The notes under the pieces were generated by a model that worked only from the letters and a program-made list of their open reading frames with translations, did no database searches and was not told where the DNA came from. A stretch of DNA of 64,000 nucleotides from Paraburkholderia azotifigens (GTDB taxonomy: Bacteria; Pseudomonadota; Gammaproteobacteria; Burkholderiales; Burkholderiaceae), in assembly GCF_007995085.1 (NCBI RefSeq), contig NZ_VOQS01000003.1, forward strand, positions 1,612,001 through 1,676,000, read 5' to 3'. Shown piece after piece: positions 9,701 to 15,956 of this stretch (positions are counted from its first letter, which is position 1; each line of letters starts with the position of its first letter). Both the position numbers and the translations under genes were made by a program.

Positions 9701-12700
9701 TGTCGCGACCGACGACAGGACGCGCAAGGAAGTCGATCGCAGCTATGACGAACAGGCTGTCGGCACGGCGTTCAAGGCGGGCGGCAACGGCATGCTTGCG
9801 GCAGTCAGCACTGACGCGACCAAAGGCAATGTGACGCTCACGGGCTCGTCGCTGTCGACGGACACGGGGGCGGCGAACATCGCGGCAACGGGCAACGTCA
9901 CCATCAACGATGCGCGCGAGGAACGCGACAGCTATACAGCAACGCAATCGAAGCGCGGCAGCATCGTCCACGGATCGACCACGGACGAGATGAGTGCATC
10001 GCAGGCGAACATCGGCGTCGGCAGCACGATCTCGGGCGATACGGTCGATATCCGGTCGGGCAGGGATCTGACGGTCCAGGGCAGCAATGTCGTCGGCACG
10101 AACGACGTGAAACTTGCCGCGACGGGCAACGTGAACATCACTACGTCGCAGGATGCGCAAAGCACGCAGAGCGACTCTCAGAAGCGCGAATACGGTTTCC
10201 TTTCGGGCCTGAATCCGCTGAACCAGCTTGACGGTGGCTTGCAGGGTTACAGCATCGGATCGCGCAAGACGACGGATGCGCAGCAGGCGACGCAGGTGAC
10301 GAACAACGCGAGCACGGTTGGTTCGCTGAACGGCAATCTGGGCGTCACGTCGGGCGACGATCTGCATGTGACGGGCAGCACCCTGCACGCGGGCAACGAC
10401 CTGAATCTCGCGGGCAAGACTGTCACGGTCGACGCCGCACAAAACCTGTCGACGCGGAACGAGCAGCAGTCGTTCAGTCAGACGGGTATCACGGCGGGGT
10501 TGAGCAGCCCGGTTATCGCGGCAGTCCAGACTGCGAACCAGATGCGCAGGGATGTGAAGCAGACCAGGGGCGATGCGCGGCTCGATGCGCTGTCGGCAGC
10601 GACTACGGGACTCGCTGGCAAGAATGCTTACGATGCCGTGGCGAGCGATCCGGGCCATCTCGGCGGCGTTGGCGTCAACGTATCGCTTGGTTCGAGCCAC
10701 AGTCACAGCAACACGTCGGCGTCTTCCACTACTGCTGCGGGCAGCACGATCAGCGCGGGGCACAACGTCAACATCGTTGCGGCGGGTGCCGGCGCGAACA
10801 GCAATATCAACGTGACCGGCAGCGATGTCACGGCGGGCAACAACGCTACGCTCAACGCGCAGGGCAGCATCAACCTGCAGGCCGCGCAGAATTTGGACAG
10901 CATGCGCAGCGAGAACAGCGGTTCGAATGCGAGCATCGGCGTCACGATCGGCGTTGGTCAGCAGAACGGCATCTCGTTCCAGGCCGGCGTGTCGGGCACA
11001 AAGGGCCACGGCAACGGCGACGATGCAACGTGGACGAATACACATGTCAACGCAGGCAATGTGCTCACGCTGCAATCCGGTGGCGACACGAATCTCGCGG
11101 GCGCGGTGGCGGACGGGCAGCAGGTCGTCGCGAATGTCGGCGGGAACCTGAATGTCGAGAGCTTGCAGGATACGAGCCATTACGACTCGAAGCAGGCAAG
11201 CGGCGGCGTATCGGTGAGCGTGTGTGTGCCGCCGATCTGCGCGGGCAGTTCGAGCGTGTCTGCGAACTTCAATCAGGAGAAGCTCAACAGCAACTATGCG
11301 AGCGTGACCGGGCAATCGGGCATCAAGGCGGGCGATGGTGGGTTCCAGATCAACGTCAAGGGCAATACCGATCTGAAAGGCGGCGTGATCGCGAGTAGCG
11401 ATGCGGCGGTCGACAATGGCCTGAACAGTCTGACGACGGCAACGCTGACGCATTCGGACATCGAAAACCGTGCGTCGTATAGCGGTTCGTCGGTCGGCAT
11501 CAGTGGGGGCTATGGCGGCGACATCGGCAAGACCCAGCGTGGCACGGCGACCAATGTCAATCCGGTTCCGGGGACGACATTGCCGGGTGCAGGCGGCGTG
11601 ACGATGGCCCCTCCTGTCGTCATGGGTGCATCGGGCGATGCCAGTTCGATGACGAAGAGCGCGATCAGTGGCGGTGCAATCCGCATCACCGATGGCAACA
11701 GGCAGCAGCAACTGACCGGGCAGACGGCCGACGAAGCCGTCGCGAGCATCAGCCGCGATACCACTGGCACGCAGGCCACGATTGCACGGATCTTCGACAA
11801 GGACAAGATCGAAGCCGGGTTCGATATCACGAGCCAGTTCATCAATCAGGCCGGGACGTTCGTGAACAACCGGGCGAAGGAAGCGGATGCGGCCAAAGCC
11901 GCCGCCAACGATCCGAAGCTGAGCGCGGAGCAGCGCGCGGCGGCACAGCAGCAGGCCGACCAGCTCAATGCGGAATGGGGGCCGGGCGGCTCGTATCGTC
12001 AGGTGTTGACTGCGCTGACGGTGGCAGCGGGCGGCAACGTGACCGGGAGCATGGGCCAGTTTGCGCAGAGCGCGACGGTGGCGTATCTCCAGGAGCTCGG
12101 CGCAAATCAGGTCAAGCAGATCGCCGATTCGATGGATAGCGACACGGCACGCGCCGCCTTGCATGCGATTGTCGGTTGCGCTGGCGCGGCGGCGAGCAGT
12201 CAGAGTTGCGGTTCAGGCGCGATGGGTGCGGCGGCAAGCTCGGTGCTTGGCACTCTTCTTGGACCGACGGCCAACATGTCGGCGGCAGACCGCGAGGCGC
12301 GCGAGAACCTGGTGACGAGTATCGTGGCCGGGATCGCGACGGCGGGTGGTGTAAATGCTGCAACCGCGACAGGCGCGGGGCAGATGGAGGTGGAGAATAA
12401 TCAGTTGGCGCCGCCGATGGCCTCGCCGCCTGCGTGGCTGGCGGGGTTCAGGCTGCCGGGTTTCAGGGGGGAGACAGCGGGCAAGGGCGATGGTGTGATC
12501 GCGGATCCGGCGACCGAGCTTGATCGGACGATCAAGGCGGGTACGCCGATGACGACGCCGTCGGGATCGAAGGTGATCGACGACATCTTCAAGATGCCAC
12601 CGGTTGTGAATGTGGCCAAGGGGCTGATTGACTATGTGATAACGTCGGTGAGCGGGGCGGGCTCGGGGTATGGGCGCGGTAATGCCACGCTGAACAGCGG

Positions 12701-13082
12701 GAACAAAGACGGAATAGTAGATAGTCCTGTCTATAACCCAAATGGGGCGAATCGAGCGGCCGCAAACAGTTCAAACTGGTCGGATGCTTCGCTAGACCAA
12801 GCAGTCAAAGATATCGCGGGGCCGAATCCCCAAGTCAAGTACACTCAGTCCGGGAAGACGGTCTATACGAATCCTGTGACTGGCGATTCTGTCGTTTACG
12901 ACAACGCCGGAAATTACTTCAGAGTCGAGAGTGCCAGCGGCCCGTACTTGGACAAGAGTGGAAATCAAATTCCAAACAACGTTCTATTAATTAAGCCGGA
13001 TAAGACAACGCAGACGGGAGTATCGTCAGATATAAGAAATGGTCTGACTCATTTCAACAATATTGACCCAATTAAAAAGTGA
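3741..13082 (+). CDS. cdiA: CdiA-type filamentous haemagglutinin / contact-dependent inhibition toxin
   Basis: This 3113-residue two-partner-secretion exoprotein has an extended signal region (ESPR, MNQKNYRLVFSRLHG) at residues 1-24, a hydrophobic signal core near 48-66, and a TPS secretion domain near 70-320 with the NPNFG motif at about 133. Short haemagglutinin beta-helix repeats run from about 340 to 1290, a Tyr/Asp-rich segment from 1290 to 1400, and a second repeat block from about 1900 to 2560. The pre-toxin region carries VENN at 2884-2887. The seam GYGRGNATL follows at about 2976-2984, then a variable, AT-richer toxin of about 125 residues ending at 3113. I could not assign the toxin to a family. 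Start GTG 3741 is fixed by an in-frame TAA at 3735 and by the ESPR. The function is delivery of the C-terminus into neighbouring cells. No TpsB transporter is encoded nearby. Confidence 0.93.
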   Translation: MNQKNYRLVFSRLHGMLVAVEESATGSARPAGETRATRCASRNVIRSTLRSFVALLLAVAPVLAFPQIVPGGAHAPGVINTQNGITQVNINRPSGAGVSMNTYNQFDVQKSGAILNNANRIANTQQAGYINGNPNFGPNDAARIIVNQVNSNNASQINGYVEVAGPRAEVVIANGSGISVNGGGFINTSRAILTTGTPNFAADGSLAGFNVMGGNITVTGAGFNASDADQVDLLARAVQANAAIYAKNLNVITGANAVDHDTLNATPIAGSSPAPGVSIDVSDLGGMYANRIVLVGTENGVGVSNKGVLAAQAGDLILTTQGKLVLAGQTNASGNISVSARDGIDNSGTTYAQQSVNANTSGALNNSGVLAAQQNTTVSAGSVTSTGTLGAGVNGDGTIANSGDLSVSSTGAVTATGRNAAGGDATIQGASINLAGSSTSAKGAMTLAANSGDLNLSGATATAGTTLDAAATGTLTNDNGALSSGGAQTITAGALSNRNGQIVSGATLTANVAGAVSNQGGAMQAAGAHTLHAGSLDNSSGHIASLNTDGLSLTTTGLLDNGAGGTIGGNGNVTMQAGQIASAGSITAVQTLIASAVQSMFNRGTFAANGNVTLAAGTTLTNTGTIAAGHLATLTAATFDNSSGTTNADQIALHATNLVNHGGSIAQTGTGTTTLDVTGTLDNASGTLQTNATDLTLSPAALVNDQGTIASAGTGTLSVNTGSLSNNAGTIATNGALAVHAGGTSNRGGTLAGQSSATLTVASLDNSAGGYVGARTVSVADAGALNNAGGTIQANNTLGVSAQSLANDAGTIANGGTGATTVAATGALTNTGNGMIGGDGDVSVSGGSIGNSGGTVVARGAASVQSGSTLANRAGMIQSNGNVAVSAQGAIDNTGGQIEADGAAATLAVTGTSLDNTNGRIANTGAGATAINASAITNSNAGGAAGAGTIGGNGDVTVNAQTLSNTNGAQVLSGHDLTLIVAQLADNTNASLSGAHNVTLNGPNAAVINAGGSIHGNGVVTLNTASLDNTNGRVGNDQGSGGNVAISTGALVNQRGAIGSDQNLTVTTDTLTGNGKIIAGNDGTVTIASDYTLANANQIQANHNLSFTTAGTFTNQGTLGAVNALTVNAANVDNRAGADLNSSNTTVNAQNAITNEGRIEGDAVTTHSTSLTNTATIVGNTVTLNAGSIANTGAAAVIAAASAVNLYGMDISNTGGATIFSLGDINIAADGTRDANGLLVNRANSVTNDQSTIEAQGNIEVATQTLANTRPAPTVETAATGVETVHQTRRDKYMACATTNGDKGYCTQQMWDNGYRSPLNATYSSADVVSTSTGPNATDRAMVVNVNGSPQTIYYNSMTANGDGTVTVSYWDDYNPNVNYDPATEYASRNDAHHGYQRVEIARDTATTTQQDQVTGTSAQQAQLVAGGNMTLANVGTVNNAYSAIAAGGSIQIGSPAQAGAQNGTLDSGSNGTYGGTAVNNTGQTLYQYQRQDIVSTYAWNEDITRDVGQVVEPSIMLSPVAIGGTGGTIIANNAVQINAANVNNTNVAAANSATGATGGTLGANGAVGGMTGGSTQTVNLATGQTQTINAPQSVAGATGALNITLPKSGLYTFNTAPGASYLIATDSRLTRYTNFISSDYMLGQLGLDPSKVEKRLGDGLYEEQMVRNQITQLTGRVYLQGYTNNEDEYRALMTNGVNVVKEFSLEPGMALTAAQMDALTSDIVWLVNQTVTLPDGSTQQVLAPVVYLAHAHANDLQPTGALIAADDVEIHATGSAVSSGVIKGGLQTVISATDIVNRGGAIGSSSANGTTVISATNDVVNASGQITGNRVAVLAGHDIVNTTLVDTVGLSSTVSNSRVNQTLIGAQGTIASTGDMVIAAGNDLNVHGALINAGGNAQITAGHDVNIDTVEAQTSQSVTKNANHHWESGATANETSAISAGGSLAMQSGNDMTFRGATVSAGGDMAAVAGGNLTATSVTNTESNNNVATDDRTRKEVDRSYDEQAVGTAFKAGGNGMLAAVSTDATKGNVTLTGSSLSTDTGAANIAATGNVTINDAREERDSYTATQSKRGSIVHGSTTDEMSASQANIGVGSTISGDTVDIRSGRDLTVQGSNVVGTNDVKLAATGNVNITTSQDAQSTQSDSQKREYGFLSGLNPLNQLDGGLQGYSIGSRKTTDAQQATQVTNNASTVGSLNGNLGVTSGDDLHVTGSTLHAGNDLNLAGKTVTVDAAQNLSTRNEQQSFSQTGITAGLSSPVIAAVQTANQMRRDVKQTRGDARLDALSAATTGLAGKNAYDAVASDPGHLGGVGVNVSLGSSHSHSNTSASSTTAAGSTISAGHNVNIVAAGAGANSNINVTGSDVTAGNNATLNAQGSINLQAAQNLDSMRSENSGSNASIGVTIGVGQQNGISFQAGVSGTKGHGNGDDATWTNTHVNAGNVLTLQSGGDTNLAGAVADGQQVVANVGGNLNVESLQDTSHYDSKQASGGVSVSVCVPPICAGSSSVSANFNQEKLNSNYASVTGQSGIKAGDGGFQINVKGNTDLKGGVIASSDAAVDNGLNSLTTATLTHSDIENRASYSGSSVGISGGYGGDIGKTQRGTATNVNPVPGTTLPGAGGVTMAPPVVMGASGDASSMTKSAISGGAIRITDGNRQQQLTGQTADEAVASISRDTTGTQATIARIFDKDKIEAGFDITSQFINQAGTFVNNRAKEADAAKAAANDPKLSAEQRAAAQQQADQLNAEWGPGGSYRQVLTALTVAAGGNVTGSMGQFAQSATVAYLQELGANQVKQIADSMDSDTARAALHAIVGCAGAAASSQSCGSGAMGAAASSVLGTLLGPTANMSAADREARENLVTSIVAGIATAGGVNAATATGAGQMEVENNQLAPPMASPPAWLAGFRLPGFRGETAGKGDGVIADPATELDRTIKAGTPMTTPSGSKVIDDIFKMPPVVNVAKGLIDYVITSVSGAGSGYGRGNATLNSGNKDGIVDSPVYNPNGANRAAANSSNWSDASLDQAVKDIAGPNPQVKYTQSGKTVYTNPVTGDSVVYDNAGNYFRVESASGPYLDKSGNQIPNNVLLIKPDKTTQTGVSSDIRNGLTHFNNIDPIKK
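11344..12692 (+). repeat. Pre-toxin repeat, copy A (inside cdiA)
   Basis: This part of cdiA, from the end of the haemagglutinin repeats through VENN to the seam, is repeated downstream. Copy B (16030-17384) matches almost base for base over its whole length, copy C (18175-18850) matches the last half, and copy D (21486-21652) is an inverted, more diverged piece. Copy A is the only one attached to secretion signals. Confidence 0.9.
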
Positions 13083-13090
13083 GGTCTATC

Positions 13091-13480
13091 GTGAAAATGA
13101 AGGAATCGTCTGTATCCGTTACCAGTGACAGTGGTCATTCGCAAACGCTGAGGCTATCTGGGTTACTCTCCGAATGGCTGTTTGCCACAGGATTCTGGTC
13201 CGAGGTAAATGCAACCTGTGGAACTATGTTTGATCAATATGAAGAGGACTTGGCGGATACGGAGGTTCTTATTGTTATTGCCCAAAAAATTGATCAGAAA
13301 ATTCAAGGTTTGCGAGACGTTACTACGCCAACAGTTGAATTTGTACATGGATGGGCAGTGGATTGGACACCTTTGAAGGCTACGGCTAAGACGGAAGCAT
13401 TCCTGGGCGAATTGATGACTCTTCGTAATTTTCTGCAGGAGGCTGTCTTAAAGCAGGCAAGCGCTGATCTGTCTCTTTAA
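13091..13480 (+). CDS. cdiI: Immunity protein for the active CdiA toxin (CdiI)
   Basis: This 129-residue acidic protein is encoded directly after the cdiA stop. Position, short length and low GC compared with the adhesin body make it the cognate immunity protein. It would bind the toxin domain in the cytoplasm of sister cells. I chose GTG 13091 because GAGGT at 13081-13085 is an ideally spaced ribosome binding site; ATG 13097 and GTG 13079, which would overlap the cdiA stop, are alternatives. No known immunity family was recognised. It contains Trp-rich segments (SEWLFATGFWSEV, GWAVDW) and a helical C-terminus. Confidence 0.72.
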   Translation: MKMKESSVSVTSDSGHSQTLRLSGLLSEWLFATGFWSEVNATCGTMFDQYEEDLADTEVLIVIAQKIDQKIQGLRDVTTPTVEFVHGWAVDWTPLKATAKTEAFLGELMTLRNFLQEAVLKQASADLSL

Positions 13481-13516
13481 TTTTTATGAACCCGGCAACA
13501 GCCGGCGTATTTGCCT

Positions 13517-13875
13517 GGTAATGCGACGCTTAATAGCGGAAACACGATGGCGAGGGTGACAATAACTCGCTTCTTGACCCGAAAGCGGAAACGCATGTTC
13601 TCTATGGCGATGGGCCAACTTCTGGCGGCCATCTCTCAGGCGTTGGGAAAGCAGGAAAATCAGAGTTTCCTTCTACGTGGAGCGCGCAGGACATTACCGA
13701 TGCCATCTCTGATATAGCTACCGATCCGAAAACCCAATCGTCTAATCCATCAGCGAATGGATATGTAACAGGGACGGGTACGGTCAACGGGGTTGATATC
13801 AAAGTGGTCGTCGATCCGAATAAGGGGCGTATTGTGACTGGGTATCCGACAAATTTACCGAGAAATCCGAAGTGA
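13517..13875 (+). pseudogene. Orphan EndoU-type nuclease toxin cassette, frameshifted at the seam
   Basis: The cassette begins with the CdiA seam (GNATLNSGN from 13517). One frame later, from 13546 to 13875, it encodes a full toxin domain. The segment HVLYGDGPTSGGHLSGVGKAGKSEFP, followed by WSAQDITDAISDIATDP, GVDIKVVVDPNKG and TGYPTNLPRNPK, matches the bacterial EndoU (PF14436) pattern. Candidate catalytic residues are two histidines and a lysine in the first segment. EndoU CdiA toxins are RNases. There is no start codon or secretion signal, and seam and toxin are out of frame by one base, so it is silent as it stands. It is followed by a coupled immunity gene. Confidence 0.8.
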
Positions 13876-14186
13876 CGAATCAATCAGATTATGAATTTAT
13901 TGAATCCAGCTTAATGCTGGTTCTGGAAGAGATGGAGAAGCAGCCGGAGGTTGGCAAATCTTATCCATCAGGTGGGATGTCCTATGGAGACGAGATGGCG
14001 CAAATTCGGGAATTTATCGAATTTGCAGGGGAGTATGGGCTTGCGTTTGAATACATAAATAGGGCGTTAGAGCAGTTTCCGTACACGATTTCTGGTAAGG
14101 CAGCCGTCAAATTATTGGAGGTTGGTTTGCTAATGGGATTTAAATCGGACAGCGCCAAGGATGAGCGATTTGATAGAAGGCACTGA
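13872..14186 (+). CDS. Orphan immunity protein for the EndoU cassette (MafI-like)
   Basis: This 104-residue protein starts with GTG at 13872, overlapping the toxin stop (GTGA). The sequence is helical and acidic, with SYGDEMAQIREFIEFAGEYGLAFE followed by a C-terminal LLEVGLLMGFK. That pattern resembles MafI-type immunity proteins, which are partners of EndoU toxins in Neisseria MafB; this is from recall and should be treated as a suggestion. Retained intact beside a broken toxin, it may protect the cell against kin that carry this toxin. Low GC supports acquisition together with the toxin. Confidence 0.7.
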   Translation: MTNQSDYEFIESSLMLVLEEMEKQPEVGKSYPSGGMSYGDEMAQIREFIEFAGEYGLAFEYINRALEQFPYTISGKAAVKLLEVGLLMGFKSDSAKDERFDRRH

Positions 14187-14206
14187 GTTGTCTTTGGCGA
14201 CAGACA

Positions 14207-14232
14207 ACAAACCAGTCTCGCGCTGGGTTTGT
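14207..14232. terminator. Degenerate hairpin after the EndoU immunity gene
   Basis: Arms ACAAACCAG (14207-14215) and CTGGGTTTGT (14223-14232) pair with one bulged G. It corresponds to the stronger hairpins after later immunity genes (14878, 15932, 17973, 21314) and, as there, is followed by a SymE-like 3' end on the other strand. Confidence 0.45.
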
Positions 14233-14245
14233 AGTGCAGCGTCGT

Positions 14246-14301
14246 TCAATCCGGTGTGACGGCAAGCCCGCCGTGCTTGATGGTGATTCTCACGCGCTGG
14301 C
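14246..14301 (-). pseudogene. SymE-like 3' remnant
   Basis: Read on the minus strand, this stretch encodes QRVRITIKHGGLAVTPD followed by TGA. It matches the C-terminus of the complete SymE-like gene at 14921-15145 (HVRVKVEHGRLIITPA). The rest of the gene has been replaced by toxin-tail sequence from 14302 on. Confidence 0.6.
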
Positions 14302-14509
14302 AGGGTTGGTCATTTGCGGCGTGCTAGTCGCGCCAGGGCGAAATGGTCAGGCAGCGGTTGCGGTAACGCGCGTTTATCGTATGCCGAGCGAAAAGGATTC
14401 CCAGTTTGCAACGACTGGAGTGCAAGCGAACTTCGAAACTTATACGATCAATTCAATAACGGGGCAGCGGGCGAAGACAGGTAACGGGCACTTGAATGTG
14501 ACCAAGTAA
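14302..14509 (+). pseudogene. C-terminal fragment of an orphan toxin
   Basis: An open frame joined directly to the SymE remnant encodes about 68 residues ending RAKTGNGHLNVTK, 9 bp before an Imm8-type gene. By position it is the tail of the cognate toxin of that immunity protein, with seam and N-terminal part lost. The middle segment (RVYRMPSEKDSQFATTG) did not match any family I know. An open frame starting at 14234 spans both pieces, but its first part is antisense SymE sequence. Confidence 0.5.
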
Positions 14510-14518
14510 GGAGCAGCT

Positions 14519-14866
14519 ATGTATGCGGTCGTAAAGGCAATATCGTGCGACGAGTTTGATCTGAGGACATTTACTCCAGACGATCCCTCATGTTTCTATC
14601 TGAATATCCGCCTTCGTATTGGATTGGCTGAGACTTCAGGTGCAGACGATTTCGAGCTTTGTGTTTGTACACCGGAATGGTTGAGGCAAACCGTGACGGA
14701 ACCCCGTTGGGGGCGTCACTTGCTCATTGTTCGAGAGTACAGTTTGGCGTCTATAGAGAAGTACATCCAGAGCTATGTTGCTGAATGCGACGGCGATGAC
14801 TGGAAGACGATAGCAACGAAGTTATCCAGGATGGTTGCATGGGAGTTCGAGGACTACCAATCGTAA
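14519..14866 (+). CDS. Orphan immunity protein, Imm8 family
   Basis: This 115-residue protein has the Imm8 pattern: YLNIRLRIGL near the N-terminus, DDFELCVCTPEWL, RHLLIV, then YVAECDGDDW and a WEFEDYQ C-terminus. A ribosome binding site (GGAG) lies 6 bases before ATG 14519. Imm8 proteins protect against several nuclease and other toxin classes in polymorphic toxin loci. The preceding toxin is only a tail fragment, so the immunity gene seems to outlive its toxin. A strong hairpin follows at 14878. Confidence 0.82.
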   Translation: MYAVVKAISCDEFDLRTFTPDDPSCFYLNIRLRIGLAETSGADDFELCVCTPEWLRQTVTEPRWGRHLLIVREYSLASIEKYIQSYVAECDGDDWKTIATKLSRMVAWEFEDYQS

Positions 14867-14877
14867 TGTGAGCAATA

Positions 14878-14904
14878 ACAAACCCAGCCTTGAGCTGGGT
14901 TTGT
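14878..14904. terminator. Bidirectional hairpin between Imm8 gene and symE-like gene
   Basis: Perfect 11-bp arms (ACAAACCCAGC 14878-14888 and 14894-14904) enclose a five-base loop. It sits between two convergent genes, so it may terminate both. Confidence 0.7.
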
Positions 14905-14920
14905 CGTTTGTGGCAGGCGT

Positions 14921-15145
14921 TCAGGCTGGCGTAATGATGAGCCTGCCGTGTTCAACTTTGACTCTCACATGCTGCCCTGCTTCGAAGCCTGCGAGTTCGA
15001 GCCATCGCCCGGAGAGCTTGAGCCAGGCATAAAGCGGCGGCGGCCTGCGTGGGCGTGGCGAGAAGCGCCGGTATCGCAGCGACTGTTGGATGGTCACACG
15101 CCGCTCGGGATGAGCGGTCAATGCATTAAGATTGGCGTCAGCCAT
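14921..15145 (-). CDS. SymE-like small protein (type I addiction toxin family)
   Basis: This 74-residue protein runs opposite to the toxin cassettes. Its C-terminal half (YAWLKLSGRWLELAGFEAGQ, then VRVKVEHGRLIITPA) matches the SymE domain, a small AbrB/MazE-like fold known from SOS-induced E. coli SymE. The N-terminus is basic and proline-rich (RYRRFSPRPRRPPP). Start ATG at 15145 has GAGGA five to six bases before it; a longer frame to 15175 is less likely. Three partial copies are visible in the cassette array (14246, 17971, 21360), always tail-to-tail with an immunity gene. An antisense RNA like SymR was not identified. Confidence 0.78.
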   Translation of the reverse strand: MADANLNALTAHPERRVTIQQSLRYRRFSPRPRRPPPLYAWLKLSGRWLELAGFEAGQHVRVKVEHGRLIITPA

Positions 15146-15286
15146 AATCAGTTCCTCCATTGAACTGGTGGGCAAGAAATTGCAGGCTCCGATGCGTGTC
15201 AGGCAAAATCTGTTTGCAGGTGGTTGCTGCGTCAGAGGAAAACCGGCTTCGACAACGACAGGCGTGTCAGGTGCGAATGATCGTGG

Positions 15287-15664
15287 TATGGGGCGGGGAA
15301 TGCGACGCTGAGCAGCGGTGATAATGGTAATGCGCAGGGCTCAAACGGGGGCGCCAGTACTAGCAATACCAGCGACCTACAAAATGCAGCGAATCAACCG
15401 ATTAACGATTCTGGTCTGTCGGCTGCTGCGAGAGCGTGGGACAAACACGCTGGCCGTCCCGGTGGCACATTTGAACCACTTACGGGCTCTATTACGGATA
15501 AGAATGCTGCAGCAAGCGAGTTTGTGAACCAGGTCTTAAACGACCCGTCCACAACGCAGACGAACCTCTCGCGTGGAGGTGTTGAATTCCGTTTGCCCAA
15601 TGGACAGGGGATAAGGTTTAATGCCGACGGTTCGTTCTCTGGCTTCTTGGATCCGAGGAAATAA
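15287..15664 (+). pseudogene. Orphan toxin cassette 4 with intact seam
   Basis: From 15287 the frame reads YGAGNATLSSG, the CdiA seam, and continues in frame for 125 codons to TAA 15662. A TGA at 15278 closes the frame upstream and there is no start or secretion signal, so this is a silent cassette. The toxin part (SAAARAWDKHAGRPGGTF ... GGVEFRLPNGQGIRF, then FSGFLDPRK) resembles RelE/colicin E5-like (BECR) RNase tails, which is an inference from pattern. The same tail type recurs in cassette 7 (19592-19887). Because seam and toxin are in frame, a crossover at the seam could load it onto CdiA directly. Confidence 0.7.
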
Positions 15665-15674
15665 GGTGAATCGA

Positions 15675-15914
15675 ATGACTGGATTTAGTATTGACTTCGT
15701 TAGTGACATGGATCACGAACACCTTATGGCCGAGATAAGCTTCAACGGTCAGCGGCTTTGCGTTTTAGACAAAGAAGGTGGAAATGACGAGATGGAAATC
15801 GAGTTCCTGGCTGATCTGTATGTCTTGCCGGAGAATGTGAGAATGAAGTTTAGTCTTGCAGAGTTTCTGAAAACTGTCGAGATTGCACGGTCTGACTTGG
15901 AAAAGTGTGCATAG
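15675..15914 (+). CDS. Orphan immunity protein 4
   Basis: This is a 79-residue acidic protein starting at ATG 15675, with AAGGTG as ribosome binding site; GTG 15666 is possible. It follows cassette 4 by 10 bp. FLADLYVLPENVRMKFSLAEFL and the general layout resemble the immunity protein at 19884-20108 (HFDLSEF), whose toxin is also related to that of cassette 4. The two pairs are probably paralogous toxin/immunity sets. Confidence 0.65.
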   Translation: MTGFSIDFVSDMDHEHLMAEISFNGQRLCVLDKEGGNDEMEIEFLADLYVLPENVRMKFSLAEFLKTVEIARSDLEKCA

Positions 15915-15931
15915 AGACGTAACAAGACTAA

Positions 15932-15956
15932 CAAACCCGGCCTTGTGTCGGGTTTG
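15932..15956. terminator. Hairpin after immunity gene 4
   Basis: Eight-base arms CAAACCCG (15932-15939) and CGGGTTTG (15949-15956) with a nine-base loop; equivalent in position to the other post-immunity hairpins. The following bases encode a short antisense ...STPD-stop that may be the last trace of another SymE copy. Confidence 0.55.

Noticed and set aside
9492..12164. Open frame of about 890 codons on the minus strand inside cdiA
   Set aside because: It is an antisense shadow caused by the strong GC bias and repeat structure of cdiA; residues are Arg/His/Asp-rich without domain likeness, and the plus-strand adhesin is certain.
12360..12420. VENN as the exchange point of toxin cassettes
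   Set aside because: Sequence after VENN stays conserved between copies A, B and C for about 90 more residues; variability begins only after GYGxGNATL.
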